From NCBI GenBank assembly GCA_023703655.1, contig CP097973.1:340813-404812 (forward strand): a stretch of 64,000 nt of DNA, written 5' to 3'. The translations under genes and the position numbers were made by a program. The first letter of the stretch is position 1. Each line of letters begins with the position of its first letter. Below are positions 37,682-46,658 of the stretch, in pieces. Below the pieces are notes generated by a model. The model worked only from the letters and a program-made list of their open reading frames with translations. It had not been told where the DNA came from and ran no database searches. This stretch comes from SAR86 cluster bacterium (GTDB lineage Bacteria > Pseudomonadota > Gammaproteobacteria > Magnimaribacterales > D2472).

Positions 37682-39011
37682 TTTTTGTAAGTTTCTTTAA
37701 CCTCAAAATTGCCATTATGGCTGCTAAGCTTAATCCAAATATCATGCCAATCCACATACCATGTGCACCCAAGGGATTTTCAATACCATAATAAGTTAGA
37801 TAGTACCCAATTGGTAATGCAAATATCCAATATGCAATAATTAGATATATCATTGGTACAAATGTATCTTTGTAACCTCTGAGCCCTCCCAAGGCCCCCA
37901 TTTGAATGCCGTCGGATAATTGAAAAATGGCAGCTAAAATTAATAGACTCTTTGCTAATATAGCAACATCTAATTCATTGGTAAAAAAGCCCACAATGTT
38001 ATCTTTAAAACATACAATGATCAGGATATTAAGAATTGCACCGATAAAACACATATAGATTGCAAAATATGAAGAGAATCTTGCGCTTGTATAGTGTTCA
38101 GCGCCAAGCAAATTTCCAACTCTTGTTGCAGCCGCCAATCCTATAGATAATGGGACCATAAATAGAAAGCTTGCAATACTTAATGCAACCGCATGACTTG
38201 CCACAATGAGATCACCAAGAGGACCAAGAATTATTGCTGCACCTGAAAACATGCTCAATTCAACAAATATTCCTAAACCAATTGGCAAACCTAAAAATAT
38301 TAATTCTTTAAAAGTTTTAAATTGGGGTAATCGTATTCCACTAAAGATTTTAATAGCTCTTAAATCTTTTTGTAACATTATCACTATAACCATTCCAATC
38401 AACATTAGTGTTGATATAAATGATGTTGCATATCCACACCCAACTCCTCCAAGTTCAGGAAATCCAAAAAGACCATTGACTAAAATAATATCTGCAGGAA
38501 TATTCAATAACATCCCAAAAAACGCAACAAAAAAGACAGGCTTTGTTTGAGTCAAACCTTCGCTAAAACATCTTAATGCAGTAAATAAAATAATTGAACA
38601 TGCGCCAAATGCCAATGCTTTTAGATATCCAGATGTAACCTCAATTATCGAAGAATCAATTGAAGTAAATTTTACAAAAGAAGCAGCACCAATATATCCG
38701 CCGGTTAAAAATATACCAATGCCTAAACCAATCCAAATTACTTCTCTCATCTTAAGAGTAATTTCTGAAATTTTCTTACCTCCATACAAATGAGCAATAA
38801 TCGGAGTCAGAGCAAACATTATTCCACTGATAGAGAAAAATAATGGATTTGAAATTGATGCACCAATAGCAACACCTGATAATTCTGTTGATCCAGCTCT
38901 TCCAGCAACAATTGTATCTGTAAGACCCATTGCAGTGTATGATGCTTGTGAACCATAAATCGGTAATCCAATCTTTAAAAATTGTTTAAGCTCACTTAAA
39001 TACTTTTTCAA
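37656..39011 (-). CDS. MATE-family multidrug/Na+ antiporter (NorM-like)
   Basis: Integral membrane exporter with twelve hydrophobic segments in 451 residues. [26 protein letters not shown] (read in parts, residues 14-39), [23 protein letters not shown] (about 52-75) and [17 protein letters not shown] near residue 360 are MATE features. It probably expels cationic compounds in exchange for Na+ or H+. Substrate unknown. Divergent from the acyltransferase gene. Confidence 0.94.
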   Translation of the reverse strand: MKKYLSELKQFLKIGLPIYGSQASYTAMGLTDTIVAGRAGSTELSGVAIGASISNPLFFSISGIMFALTPIIAHLYGGKKISEITLKMREVIWIGLGIGIFLTGGYIGAASFVKFTSIDSSIIEVTSGYLKALAFGACSIILFTALRCFSEGLTQTKPVFFVAFFGMLLNIPADIILVNGLFGFPELGGVGCGYATSFISTLMLIGMVIVIMLQKDLRAIKIFSGIRLPQFKTFKELIFLGLPIGLGIFVELSMFSGAAIILGPLGDLIVASHAVALSIASFLFMVPLSIGLAAATRVGNLLGAEHYTSARFSSYFAIYMCFIGAILNILIIVCFKDNIVGFFTNELDVAILAKSLLILAAIFQLSDGIQMGALGGLRGYKDTFVPMIYLIIAYWIFALPIGYYLTYYGIENPLGAHGMWIGMIFGLSLAAIMAILRLKKLTKINPKLVEF

Positions 39012-39072
39012 AATAATTGCCCTTCAAATGGTGCACTGTATCATAGATAAATAGCTTAATCAGGAGAATAGG

Positions 39073-39792
39073 ATTAGAAAAGATAATAGACCATTTTGGC
39101 TTAAAAAGTTAACTAAACAGATTAATGATTTTTATGTTAAAAGATTTTTATATCCACAATTCAAAAGTATCGGGTATGGCGGAGCTTACTTTAAACCTAG
39201 GTTTTATAAAATTTATGGAAGCAATATTTCATTGGGAAATTATGCAACTTTAATTGGTGAGAGTGACGGTATTATTCAACTTACTACATGGAATGTTGGA
39301 AAATGGGACGGAAAGCTTAAAATCGGAGATTATGCATTAATATCTCCTGGAGTAAGAATATTGTCTGCGAAAAGGATTACTATTGGTAACTCATGTATGT
39401 TTGGTAGGGGTGCATATGTGACCGATTCAGATTGGCATGGCGTCTATGACAGAAATGAGGTAGCTGGGTCACCAAAGGAAGTAATACTTGAAGATAATGT
39501 ATGGATTGGCGATTCAGCAATTATTTGCAAGGGGGTCAGAATTGGTAAAAACAGTATCGTAGGCGCAGGATCTGTTGTTACAAAAAATGTTGAGCCAAAT
39601 TCGATTTATGCTGGTAACCCTGCCAAGTTTGTTAAAAAACTTGATGAACAAGAAATTATTCCAAGAAAGAACTTTTACTCGAATCCAAAAAAACTAAAAG
39701 ATGATTTTGAAATCCTAGATAAGCTTGCTCTTAAAGACAATACTCTTTTTGGCTGGATAAAAAGTTTTTTTTACAGGAACAAAGATCACTAA
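39073..39792 (+). CDS. Left-handed beta-helix acyltransferase, probable ATT start
   Basis: Hexapeptide-repeat O-acyltransferase of the LbetaH fold: CMFGRGAYVTDSDWHGVYD (about residues 112-130), then VWIGDSAIICKGVRIGKNSIVGAGSVV (read in parts) and YAGNPAKFV. The open frame begins after TAG at 39052-39054 and has no ATG, GTG or TTG before 39232, yet the N-terminal segment RPFWLKK...FYVKRF...KPRFYKIYG (39088-39219) looks like that of homologues I recall, which start a few residues before RPYW. ATT at 39073, with AGGAG at 39062-39066, is the best start (239 residues). A TTG at 39232 would give only 186. Acyl acceptor unknown. Confidence 0.85.
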   Translation: MRKDNRPFWLKKLTKQINDFYVKRFLYPQFKSIGYGGAYFKPRFYKIYGSNISLGNYATLIGESDGIIQLTTWNVGKWDGKLKIGDYALISPGVRILSAKRITIGNSCMFGRGAYVTDSDWHGVYDRNEVAGSPKEVILEDNVWIGDSAIICKGVRIGKNSIVGAGSVVTKNVEPNSIYAGNPAKFVKKLDEQEIIPRKNFYSNPKKLKDDFEILDKLALKDNTLFGWIKSFFYRNKDH

Positions 39793-39794
39793 AC

Positions 39795-41204
39795 TTAAGA
39801 TGCGCACGATAGCCTTTTATTTTTCTCATCATTCTTGGGTGGCAAACTAAATTCAGAAGTAAGATCATTTTTTATAAAAGGGTCTTTGTATGCATCTAAC
39901 ATTTTCTCCATTGTTGAAAAATCACCTTCTTCAGCCTGCATATTTACTTTGTCTATTTGAAAATTTTTAGGAGTAATGATTGGATTAGATGAACTAATTA
40001 TTCTAATTTTTTTGTTAAGGCTAATTGAATCCTTATCATGTCTCTTTAAAAAACTAATTTGCCACTGTCTAAGCTCTTCATCTTTTGATGTAGGCGACTC
40101 TTTTTTAATAACATTTTCTAAGTCTCTAAATGATTTTGTAAAATCAAGATTTTTTTTGTGAAGGATATCGAGAAATGCTTGTATTAGGTTAGGATCTCCT
40201 TCCTCTAAGCTGGTTAGACCAAGTTTATTTTTGAAATTAATTAACAATTTTTTTGAAAATATTTTCTCATAATATTTCAGCGTATTTTCAATTTCACTTT
40301 GAGATAAAAAGTTACTAAATGCTTGACCCAATGCTGAACAGTTCCACAAACCAATATATGGCTGATTTGCATATGAATATCTACCACTCGTATCTGAAAG
40401 GTTACATATAAAATTTGGATTATAGTCTTCTAAAAATGCAAAAGGACCATAATCAAATGTCTCTCCAAAAATATTAAAGTTATCTGTATTCATAACTCCA
40501 TGGCAAAATCCTAATGCTTGCCAACTTGCGATCATTGACGCAGTAGAATCCACTATTTTACTGAATAATTTTTTAATGCTTCCATCACACTCTGTAAATT
40601 CACTATATGTATCAAAACAGTAATCTATTAACTTTTTAAGATTCTCTGAATCATTTTTGTAATAAAAATACTCAAAATTTCCAAAACGTATGTGGCTCTT
40701 GGACGTTCTTATAATCATGGCTGCAGTTTCAAATTGATCCCTTTGCACCTTTTCTGAGCTAGAAAAAAACATAAGTGATCTAGAGGTTGGAATTCTTAAT
40801 CCATGCATTGCTTCAGCGCCAATATACTCTCTAATTGATGATTTTAAGATAGCTCTACCATCACCAAATCGTGAAAATGGTGTGATGCCTGAACCTTTCA
40901 AGAACAAATCAAAAACTTTATCTTTTGCAAAAGATTGACCGATTAAGAGCCCTCTGCCATCACCCAATTGATTAACATATTGTCCAAATTGATGACCAGC
41001 GTATGCACTGGCAAATGGTTTTAAATCCTTGTTTTTTTCTTTACAACAAAAGTCTTGTATATTTTTTAGATCATCATTATTAAGACCTATTTGAGAGGCG
41101 AGGTCGGTATTTATTAATTCAAGTGTTAGATTTTCTGGAAAATTTGGATTAACTAAACTAGTGAACTTATCACCTAAGTTTAAATATTTATGAGTGCTGA
41201 TCAA
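39795..41204 (-). CDS. selO: Protein adenylyltransferase SelO (YdiU)
   Basis: Pseudokinase-fold enzyme that transfers AMP to Ser, Thr or Tyr residues of proteins; in E. coli it takes part in redox defence. SAYAGHQFGQYVNQLGDGRG (about residues 67-86), GSGITPFSRFGDGRA (about 103-117) and HGVMNTDNFNIFGETFDYGP (about 234-253) are family motifs. The C-terminus ends LSCAS, the Cys taking the place of selenocysteine in animal SelO. 469 residues. Last gene of a tight minus-strand operon with the lipid genes. Confidence 0.95.
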   Translation of the reverse strand: MISTHKYLNLGDKFTSLVNPNFPENLTLELINTDLASQIGLNNDDLKNIQDFCCKEKNKDLKPFASAYAGHQFGQYVNQLGDGRGLLIGQSFAKDKVFDLFLKGSGITPFSRFGDGRAILKSSIREYIGAEAMHGLRIPTSRSLMFFSSSEKVQRDQFETAAMIIRTSKSHIRFGNFEYFYYKNDSENLKKLIDYCFDTYSEFTECDGSIKKLFSKIVDSTASMIASWQALGFCHGVMNTDNFNIFGETFDYGPFAFLEDYNPNFICNLSDTSGRYSYANQPYIGLWNCSALGQAFSNFLSQSEIENTLKYYEKIFSKKLLINFKNKLGLTSLEEGDPNLIQAFLDILHKKNLDFTKSFRDLENVIKKESPTSKDEELRQWQISFLKRHDKDSISLNKKIRIISSSNPIITPKNFQIDKVNMQAEEGDFSTMEKMLDAYKDPFIKNDLTSEFSLPPKNDEKNKRLSCAS

Positions 41205-41207
41205 AAT

Positions 41208-42227
41208 TTAGGATTTTACAATTTGTAATAGCTCACTCATACGTTCATCTTGAGAGTGATCTGTACCAAGATGTTCGATTTCATTCCACATCACTGCTGA
41301 ACAAAAAGGACCTAACTCGTCTTTTAATGAATTTGCTACTTCCTTTCCATTCCCGCAAAAACCTAAAGTTTCAACCATTTCATTGGATACTAAATCAAAC
41401 ATTTTTTGCCATTCACCTTGAATAGATAACGCGTGTAATTTTTCATTTACATCACCCCAACCATGGAAATCGAGAGCTTGTCTGTAAGTTCTTGTCGATG
41501 CATAAAAGCTTATTCTCGCAGCAATGTCTCTCTTAGCTTTTGCAAGTTCTTCTTCTGTTTCTCCAGTTGCAATAAAGCCACCCCATAAAAGTTCACAATC
41601 TGAGACTTCTCTATTTCCACGTTTTGCACCCTCTGCAACAGCTGGTAATATTATTTCTTTTATATAGTCTTTAGAGCACATTGGATGAAGCAACAAACCA
41701 TCAGCAACTTCGCCAGCAATTCTCGCCATACCAGGACCAAGACCTGATACATATATTGGTGGACAATCAACCTCCATTGGAGGAGGAGTAAACATTGGTG
41801 TCATTAGTGTATGAGTATAGTGTTCACCCTGAAAGTCTAATTTCTCTCCAGTTTTCCAAGTATTCCATATTGCTTTTACAGCCAAAATATATTCACGCAT
41901 TCGAGGTGCTGGAGGTGACCATGGAACACTGAAACGTCTTTCATTATGCCCTTTAACCTGAGTTCCCAAACCTAATTGAAACCTCCCACTGCTAAAGGCT
42001 TGTAAGTCCCATCCCATGTTTGCAACAGTCATTGGACTTCTTGGAAATGCAATTGCAAGACCTGTTCTCACAATCAAATTTGTATGCTCTAAACCAATAA
42101 GCACAGGAAGAAATGGCTCATTATTTAATTCTCCTGATACAAGAGCATCATAGCCGATATCTTCAGCATGTTTAGCAATATTTTTGGAATCAGACGTTAA
42201 GCCAGGAATGTAGGTTTCAACTCTCAT
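41208..42227 (-). CDS. LLM-class F420-type oxidoreductase
   Basis: Luciferase-like monooxygenase-fold flavin/F420 enzyme, 339 residues. TGLAIAFPRSPMTVANMGWDLQ (parts of residues 55-76), FQLGLGTQVKGHNERRF (about 83-99) and YVSGLGPGMARIAGEVADGLLLHP (parts, about 163-186) fit the TIGR03617-type branch, best known from actinobacteria such as Mycobacterium. Those use coenzyme F420; whether this organism makes F420 or the enzyme uses FMN cannot be told. 3 bases before selO and 2 bases after an acyl-CoA synthetase gene, so most likely part of a lipid or sterol-like catabolic operon. Confidence 0.85.
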   Translation of the reverse strand: MRVETYIPGLTSDSKNIAKHAEDIGYDALVSGELNNEPFLPVLIGLEHTNLIVRTGLAIAFPRSPMTVANMGWDLQAFSSGRFQLGLGTQVKGHNERRFSVPWSPPAPRMREYILAVKAIWNTWKTGEKLDFQGEHYTHTLMTPMFTPPPMEVDCPPIYVSGLGPGMARIAGEVADGLLLHPMCSKDYIKEIILPAVAEGAKRGNREVSDCELLWGGFIATGETEEELAKAKRDIAARISFYASTRTYRQALDFHGWGDVNEKLHALSIQGEWQKMFDLVSNEMVETLGFCGNGKEVANSLKDELGPFCSAVMWNEIEHLGTDHSQDERMSELLQIVKS

Positions 42228-42229
42228 AT

Positions 42230-43864
42230 TTAATTAATATCTAGTTTTGAGTTAGCGAAATTTTGAGCCCACTGATAATTTGGTTTCCCAGATGGAGCTC
42301 TCTCGATTAACTCAGAAAAAACAATTTCTTTAGGCATTTTATAACTTGCTATGTATTTTGATGCAACATTTTTTATATCATCAAGTGAAAGATCTAAATT
42401 TTCCCTTCTTTGGATTACTGCAACGACTTTTTGCCCCCATCTTTCATCTTTTACACCAACAACTAAGCAATCAAATATATTTGGATGTGCCTTTAGTGCC
42501 ATTTCAACTTCTTCAGGAAATATTTTTTCTCCACCAGAGTTTATTGAAACACTTCCTCTACCCAATAAAGTCATTTGACCATCTTTCTCATACTTTGCCA
42601 TGTCTCCTGGAATTGAGAATCTCTCACCATTAACTTCAATAAAGGTTTTTTTAGATTTCTCCTCATCTTTGTAATATGCAATTGGCACATGTCCTCTTCT
42701 TGCTAAGTAACCTATAGTTTCAGTATCACTAGATGGAATAATCTCTTTTGTATCTAGATTTAAGATCTCACTAAAGTTAGGTTTTGTAAATTTTGGACCA
42801 CCACCAGAGTCTTTTAATTTTCCATCTTTGGTATGAATATTTACACCAGTTGCACCAGTTTCTGAAGAGCCAACAGCATCAATAAGAAATAAATTAGGTA
42901 AATATTCCAAAATAGTATCTTTTATAGATGAACTAAAAACTGAGGCTGTACTGGAAAATATAAGGAGTGATGAAAGATCTAAACCTTTTTTCAATGCCTT
43001 AGGAAGGGCATCACATAAAGGTCGTCCCATTGCATCTCCCATGATAGTTAAGTTCATAACTTTTTCTTTGGCAACTACTTCCCAAACATAATCTGCATCA
43101 AATGAGATTCGATCATAGATAACAAGCTTCCATCCTGAAAAAAAAGAATTAAAAGATTGCCATTGAGCGCCACCATGCATGAAAGGCGCTAGTGCAATAG
43201 CGATGGTTTGATCTTGTAAGCATTTATCTGCAAATGCTTCAGGTGATTCATATCTTTCTCCAGTAACTGCATCAATACCACCACCCAAAGTCATCAGTAC
43301 ATCTTCCATCCGCCATACGACACCTTTTGGCATACCAGTGGTTCCTCCAGTGTAAAGAATATACTTATCGTCTCCGGATCTTTTAACATCAAGCCTTGAG
43401 TCATCTTCATTCAGAATTAGATCTTCAAAATCATAACTTTCATCAATAACACATCTATCCTCAGAATCATCATCAATGCAAATAAAATCTTTAAGTGTGG
43501 GTAAATGTTCTCTTATGTTTTGGAGTTTTTTACTAAACTGCTTATGATAGAAAATAGCTTCCATGTCTGCATTATCAATTAAATATTTAAGCTCTTCTTC
43601 AACATATCTATAGTTTATATTTATGGGTATAGCACAAAGCTTATAAGCACCAAGCATTATCTCTAGCCACTCAACACAATTAAAAGCATATATTCCAATG
43701 TGACTTCCTTTTTTTATTCCTAATTTTTTTAAAGCATGTGCTGCTTTATTACTTCGAGCGTCTAATTCCTTATAGGTTAATCGAGTGGATCCATAAACAA
43801 TTGCTTCTCTATCCGGTACTCTATCGACTACACCTTCAAAAATGTCTGCAGCATTAAATTCCAT
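42230..43864 (-). CDS. Acyl-CoA synthetase, FadD19/FadD17-like
   Basis: Adenylate-forming enzyme that activates a carboxylic acid to its CoA thioester. P-loop LYTGGTTGMPKGVVWR (about residue 170), GSSETGATG (about 334), and GRGSVSINSGGEKIFPEEVE near the C-terminus with PSGKPNY. The GGTTGMPKGVVWR form and overall layout resemble actinobacterial FadD17/FadD19-type enzymes acting on steroid side chains or branched acids; the substrate here is not known. Overlaps the upstream acyl-CoA synthetase by one base. Confidence 0.9.
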   Translation of the reverse strand: MEFNAADIFEGVVDRVPDREAIVYGSTRLTYKELDARSNKAAHALKKLGIKKGSHIGIYAFNCVEWLEIMLGAYKLCAIPININYRYVEEELKYLIDNADMEAIFYHKQFSKKLQNIREHLPTLKDFICIDDDSEDRCVIDESYDFEDLILNEDDSRLDVKRSGDDKYILYTGGTTGMPKGVVWRMEDVLMTLGGGIDAVTGERYESPEAFADKCLQDQTIAIALAPFMHGGAQWQSFNSFFSGWKLVIYDRISFDADYVWEVVAKEKVMNLTIMGDAMGRPLCDALPKALKKGLDLSSLLIFSSTASVFSSSIKDTILEYLPNLFLIDAVGSSETGATGVNIHTKDGKLKDSGGGPKFTKPNFSEILNLDTKEIIPSSDTETIGYLARRGHVPIAYYKDEEKSKKTFIEVNGERFSIPGDMAKYEKDGQMTLLGRGSVSINSGGEKIFPEEVEMALKAHPNIFDCLVVGVKDERWGQKVVAVIQRRENLDLSLDDIKNVASKYIASYKMPKEIVFSELIERAPSGKPNYQWAQNFANSKLDIN

Positions 43865-45435
43865 TAGACTTGCCTATCTTGATTTTCCCAATATGGATCT
43901 CGAAGTTTCCTTTTAAATAATTTTCCATTTTCGTCTCTAGGTAATTTATCAATTAGATCGATTGAGCGTGGATGTTTCATCTTAGCAAGGTTCTCTGATG
44001 CAAATTCCATCAAATCATTTTTTATATCTTCCTCATTTATTTCTTCATCATTTAACTCCACGACTGCTTTGATTTCTTCTCCCCACTCTTCGTTTGGTAT
44101 TCCAAATACAGCAACGTCTTGGACTTTTGGATGCATTAAGAAAACACTTTCAATTTCTGCTGGATAAATATTTGCTCCCCCAGAAATAATCATGTCAATC
44201 TTCCTATCACACAAAAATAAGTAATCCTCAGAATTCATGTAACCAATATCACCGACAGTAAAAAAGACACTATCTCCAATTACCAATCTTTCTTTTTCGG
44301 TTTTTGCCTTATCACCCTTATACTCAAATTTTGTAGTGTCACCTAATCTCATATAAACAGTACCCTGCTCATCAATATCTGCTTCAGTACCATCATCACG
44401 AATAATTTTAATCTCTGCACCTGGCCATGCTTGCCCAACTGTTCCGGGAAAGCGACTCCAATCCTTAGCACTTATAACTGTTCCGCCTCCTTCTGTTGCA
44501 GCATAGTATTCCCAAATTGAATCTCCCCACCAATCAATCATCTCTTGTTTTGTATGAATTGGACAGGGGGCTGCGGCATGTATCATCGCCCTGGTTGAAG
44601 TGCAATCATACTTTTTCTTAATAGAGTCATTTACTTGCAGGAGCCTGTGAAATTGAGTGGGAACCATATGCGAAGTTGTGACTTTATATTTATCTATCAG
44701 ATAAAGCATTTTTTCAGCATCAAATTTATCCATCACAACAACTGAGTGACCATAGTGAAGAGATGCTGTTGAATGAACAATGACTGCCGTATGGTATAAG
44801 GGAGAACCAACTATATGGACATTCTCATCTTCGGGTTGAATATTATAAAAACTGAAGATCATTGCAAACAAACTTAAAACATCATCAGGATCGCCCTCCA
44901 CGAGATTTCTTTTTACCCCCTTTGGTTTGCCAGTTGTTCCAGACGTGTAATTCATAACTTGTCCTGCCGATCTGTCATGAGGATTTTCATCAGGCATAGA
45001 TTTGGTAAAGTCATCAATATGCCTAAATCCCTCAAGCTCATCGATTGTAATGCATCCTTTCTTATTAAAACTTATCTCTGAAACCGCATTAATGCAGGCC
45101 TTTTCCATATCAGGATTTTTTCCTGATGCTATAAAAGCCTTTGCCTCGGAATCCTCTAATATATAAGCAATCTCGGGTCCTGCAAGATGCCAATTTATTG
45201 GCACAAGGTAAAAACCAGCTTGAAGACATGCCATATAAACAACAAAATATTCAACCGAATTTGGTAAAACAACTGCAACAGTATCAAACTTTTTTAGTCC
45301 TAAATCACGTAAAGCATGAGTAAGTTTGTTTGCCTTTGAAAGTAATTCTCCTCTCGATACTAATTCTTCATTTGGTCCTACTATGGCAAGTTTATTTGGT
45401 TCTTTGTTAGCAAATCTATAAAATCCTAGTTCCAT
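43864..45435 (-). CDS. Acyl-CoA synthetase, FadD4-like
   Basis: Second AMP-forming acyl-CoA ligase, 523 residues and only distantly like the one downstream. P-loop NYTSGTTGKPKGVKR (about residue 168), PLYHTAVIVHS (about 220), EYYAATEGGG (about 320) and DMIISGGANIYPAEIE (about 425), ending with the catalytic Lys region PRDENGKLFKRKLR. First gene of the minus-strand operon, 74 bases from the divergent VUT transporter. It probably activates a medium- or long-chain or cyclic acid. Confidence 0.9.
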   Translation of the reverse strand: MELGFYRFANKEPNKLAIVGPNEELVSRGELLSKANKLTHALRDLGLKKFDTVAVVLPNSVEYFVVYMACLQAGFYLVPINWHLAGPEIAYILEDSEAKAFIASGKNPDMEKACINAVSEISFNKKGCITIDELEGFRHIDDFTKSMPDENPHDRSAGQVMNYTSGTTGKPKGVKRNLVEGDPDDVLSLFAMIFSFYNIQPEDENVHIVGSPLYHTAVIVHSTASLHYGHSVVVMDKFDAEKMLYLIDKYKVTTSHMVPTQFHRLLQVNDSIKKKYDCTSTRAMIHAAAPCPIHTKQEMIDWWGDSIWEYYAATEGGGTVISAKDWSRFPGTVGQAWPGAEIKIIRDDGTEADIDEQGTVYMRLGDTTKFEYKGDKAKTEKERLVIGDSVFFTVGDIGYMNSEDYLFLCDRKIDMIISGGANIYPAEIESVFLMHPKVQDVAVFGIPNEEWGEEIKAVVELNDEEINEEDIKNDLMEFASENLAKMKHPRSIDLIDKLPRDENGKLFKRKLRDPYWENQDRQV

Positions 45436-45509
45436 TATATTAATCCTATAAACTTAAAATGTGATTTAAATTGTTACAAAGCATAGAATACAACAATATT
45501 TTTAATTGA

Positions 45510-46226
45510 ATGGAATTTTTTTTAGAAAATCAAGAATTGCTCTGGTTTATGGTAGTTATATACGATCTTACCCTGGCAATATTTCTTTTTAAATTTTTTG
45601 GAAAGTACGGATTGTATTGTGCAGTTGTGTTGGGAATAATTCTCGGCAATCTCCAAGGTGGAAAAGTTAGTGAGCTTGAAGTATTCGGGCTATCTTTGAC
45701 GGTAAGCATGGGTGCAATATTATATTCAGGAATTTACTTTGCCACAGACTTACTCAATGAAAAATATGGAAAGAATGAGGCAAACAGGGCTGTTTATCTT
45801 GGATTTGTAGCTAATATTGCAGTTATGGTTACTCTTTGGGTGAGTACAATCTTTTTACCATCTGATATTACTGGATCTGCAGCAGCCGTTCATAACGCAA
45901 TAACAACTTTAGCAACTTATTCACCAATCTTTATTATTGGTTCACTAACTGCATATCTATCAAGTCAAGTTTTTGATGTATGGTTTTTTAATTACCTCAA
46001 AACCAAAACAAGGGGTAAAAAACTGTGGCTCAGGAATAATCTGTCAACATTGTCATCACAATTGATTGATACACTCATTTATCAATTTACATGGGTGTTA
46101 GCAACTGATCTTAGTTTTTATGAGGCATTTTCAATAGCTATGGCAAAATATTTTATAAAGGCAATTATTGCATTTGTTGATACTTTCTTTATATATCTTG
46201 TTAGAAATTGGAAAGTTCCAAATTAG
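45510..46226 (+). CDS. VUT-family (queuosine precursor) transporter
   Basis: Integral membrane protein of 238 residues with about six helices. The ATDLLNEKYGKNEA segment (about residues 78-91) and SQLIDTLIYQFTW (about 182-194) are hallmarks of the VUT/YhhQ family, which imports queuosine precursors such as preQ0/preQ1. Stands alone between the lipid operon and msrB. The substrate is assigned by family only. Confidence 0.88.
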   Translation: MEFFLENQELLWFMVVIYDLTLAIFLFKFFGKYGLYCAVVLGIILGNLQGGKVSELEVFGLSLTVSMGAILYSGIYFATDLLNEKYGKNEANRAVYLGFVANIAVMVTLWVSTIFLPSDITGSAAAVHNAITTLATYSPIFIIGSLTAYLSSQVFDVWFFNYLKTKTRGKKLWLRNNLSTLSSQLIDTLIYQFTWVLATDLSFYEAFSIAMAKYFIKAIIAFVDTFFIYLVRNWKVPN

Positions 46227-46271
46227 GGTATTGCAATATAAAATTGATAATAAATATAGCTGTGTTTAAAG

Positions 46272-46655
46272 ATGAGTGAAATTAAAAAAGATTGGGAAAG
46301 TATTTTAACCAAAGAATCTTATTTAGTGACAAGAGAAGGAGCCACTGAAAGACCATTTTCTGGTGAGTACTGGGATCATTTTGAAGATGGATCTTACAAA
46401 TGCATATGTTGCGGTACAGAACTTTTTAAATCTAATTCAAAATTTGACGCTGGGTGTGGTTGGCCAAGTTTTTTTGAGTCTATTGATCCTCGGTGTATAA
46501 ATGAAATATCTGATCATTCACATGGCATGATAAGAACAGAAATAAAATGCAGTAAATGCGATGCTCACCTTGGACATGTCTTTGACGATGGTCCTCAACC
46601 AACTGGACTTAGATATTGTGTAAATTCAGCATCCCTTGATTTCAAGGAAAAATAA
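46272..46655 (+). CDS. msrB: Peptide-methionine (R)-S-oxide reductase MsrB
   Basis: Repairs oxidised methionine in proteins. Zinc ligands C44, C47, C93 and C96, catalytic Cys116 in [11 protein letters not shown], and GCGWPSF at residues 61-67 with the resolving Cys62. 127 residues, full length, no signal peptide, so cytoplasmic. murJ starts three bases after its stop. Confidence 0.97.
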   Translation: MSEIKKDWESILTKESYLVTREGATERPFSGEYWDHFEDGSYKCICCGTELFKSNSKFDAGCGWPSFFESIDPRCINEISDHSHGMIRTEIKCSKCDAHLGHVFDDGPQPTGLRYCVNSASLDFKEK

Positions 46656-46658
46656 TTT

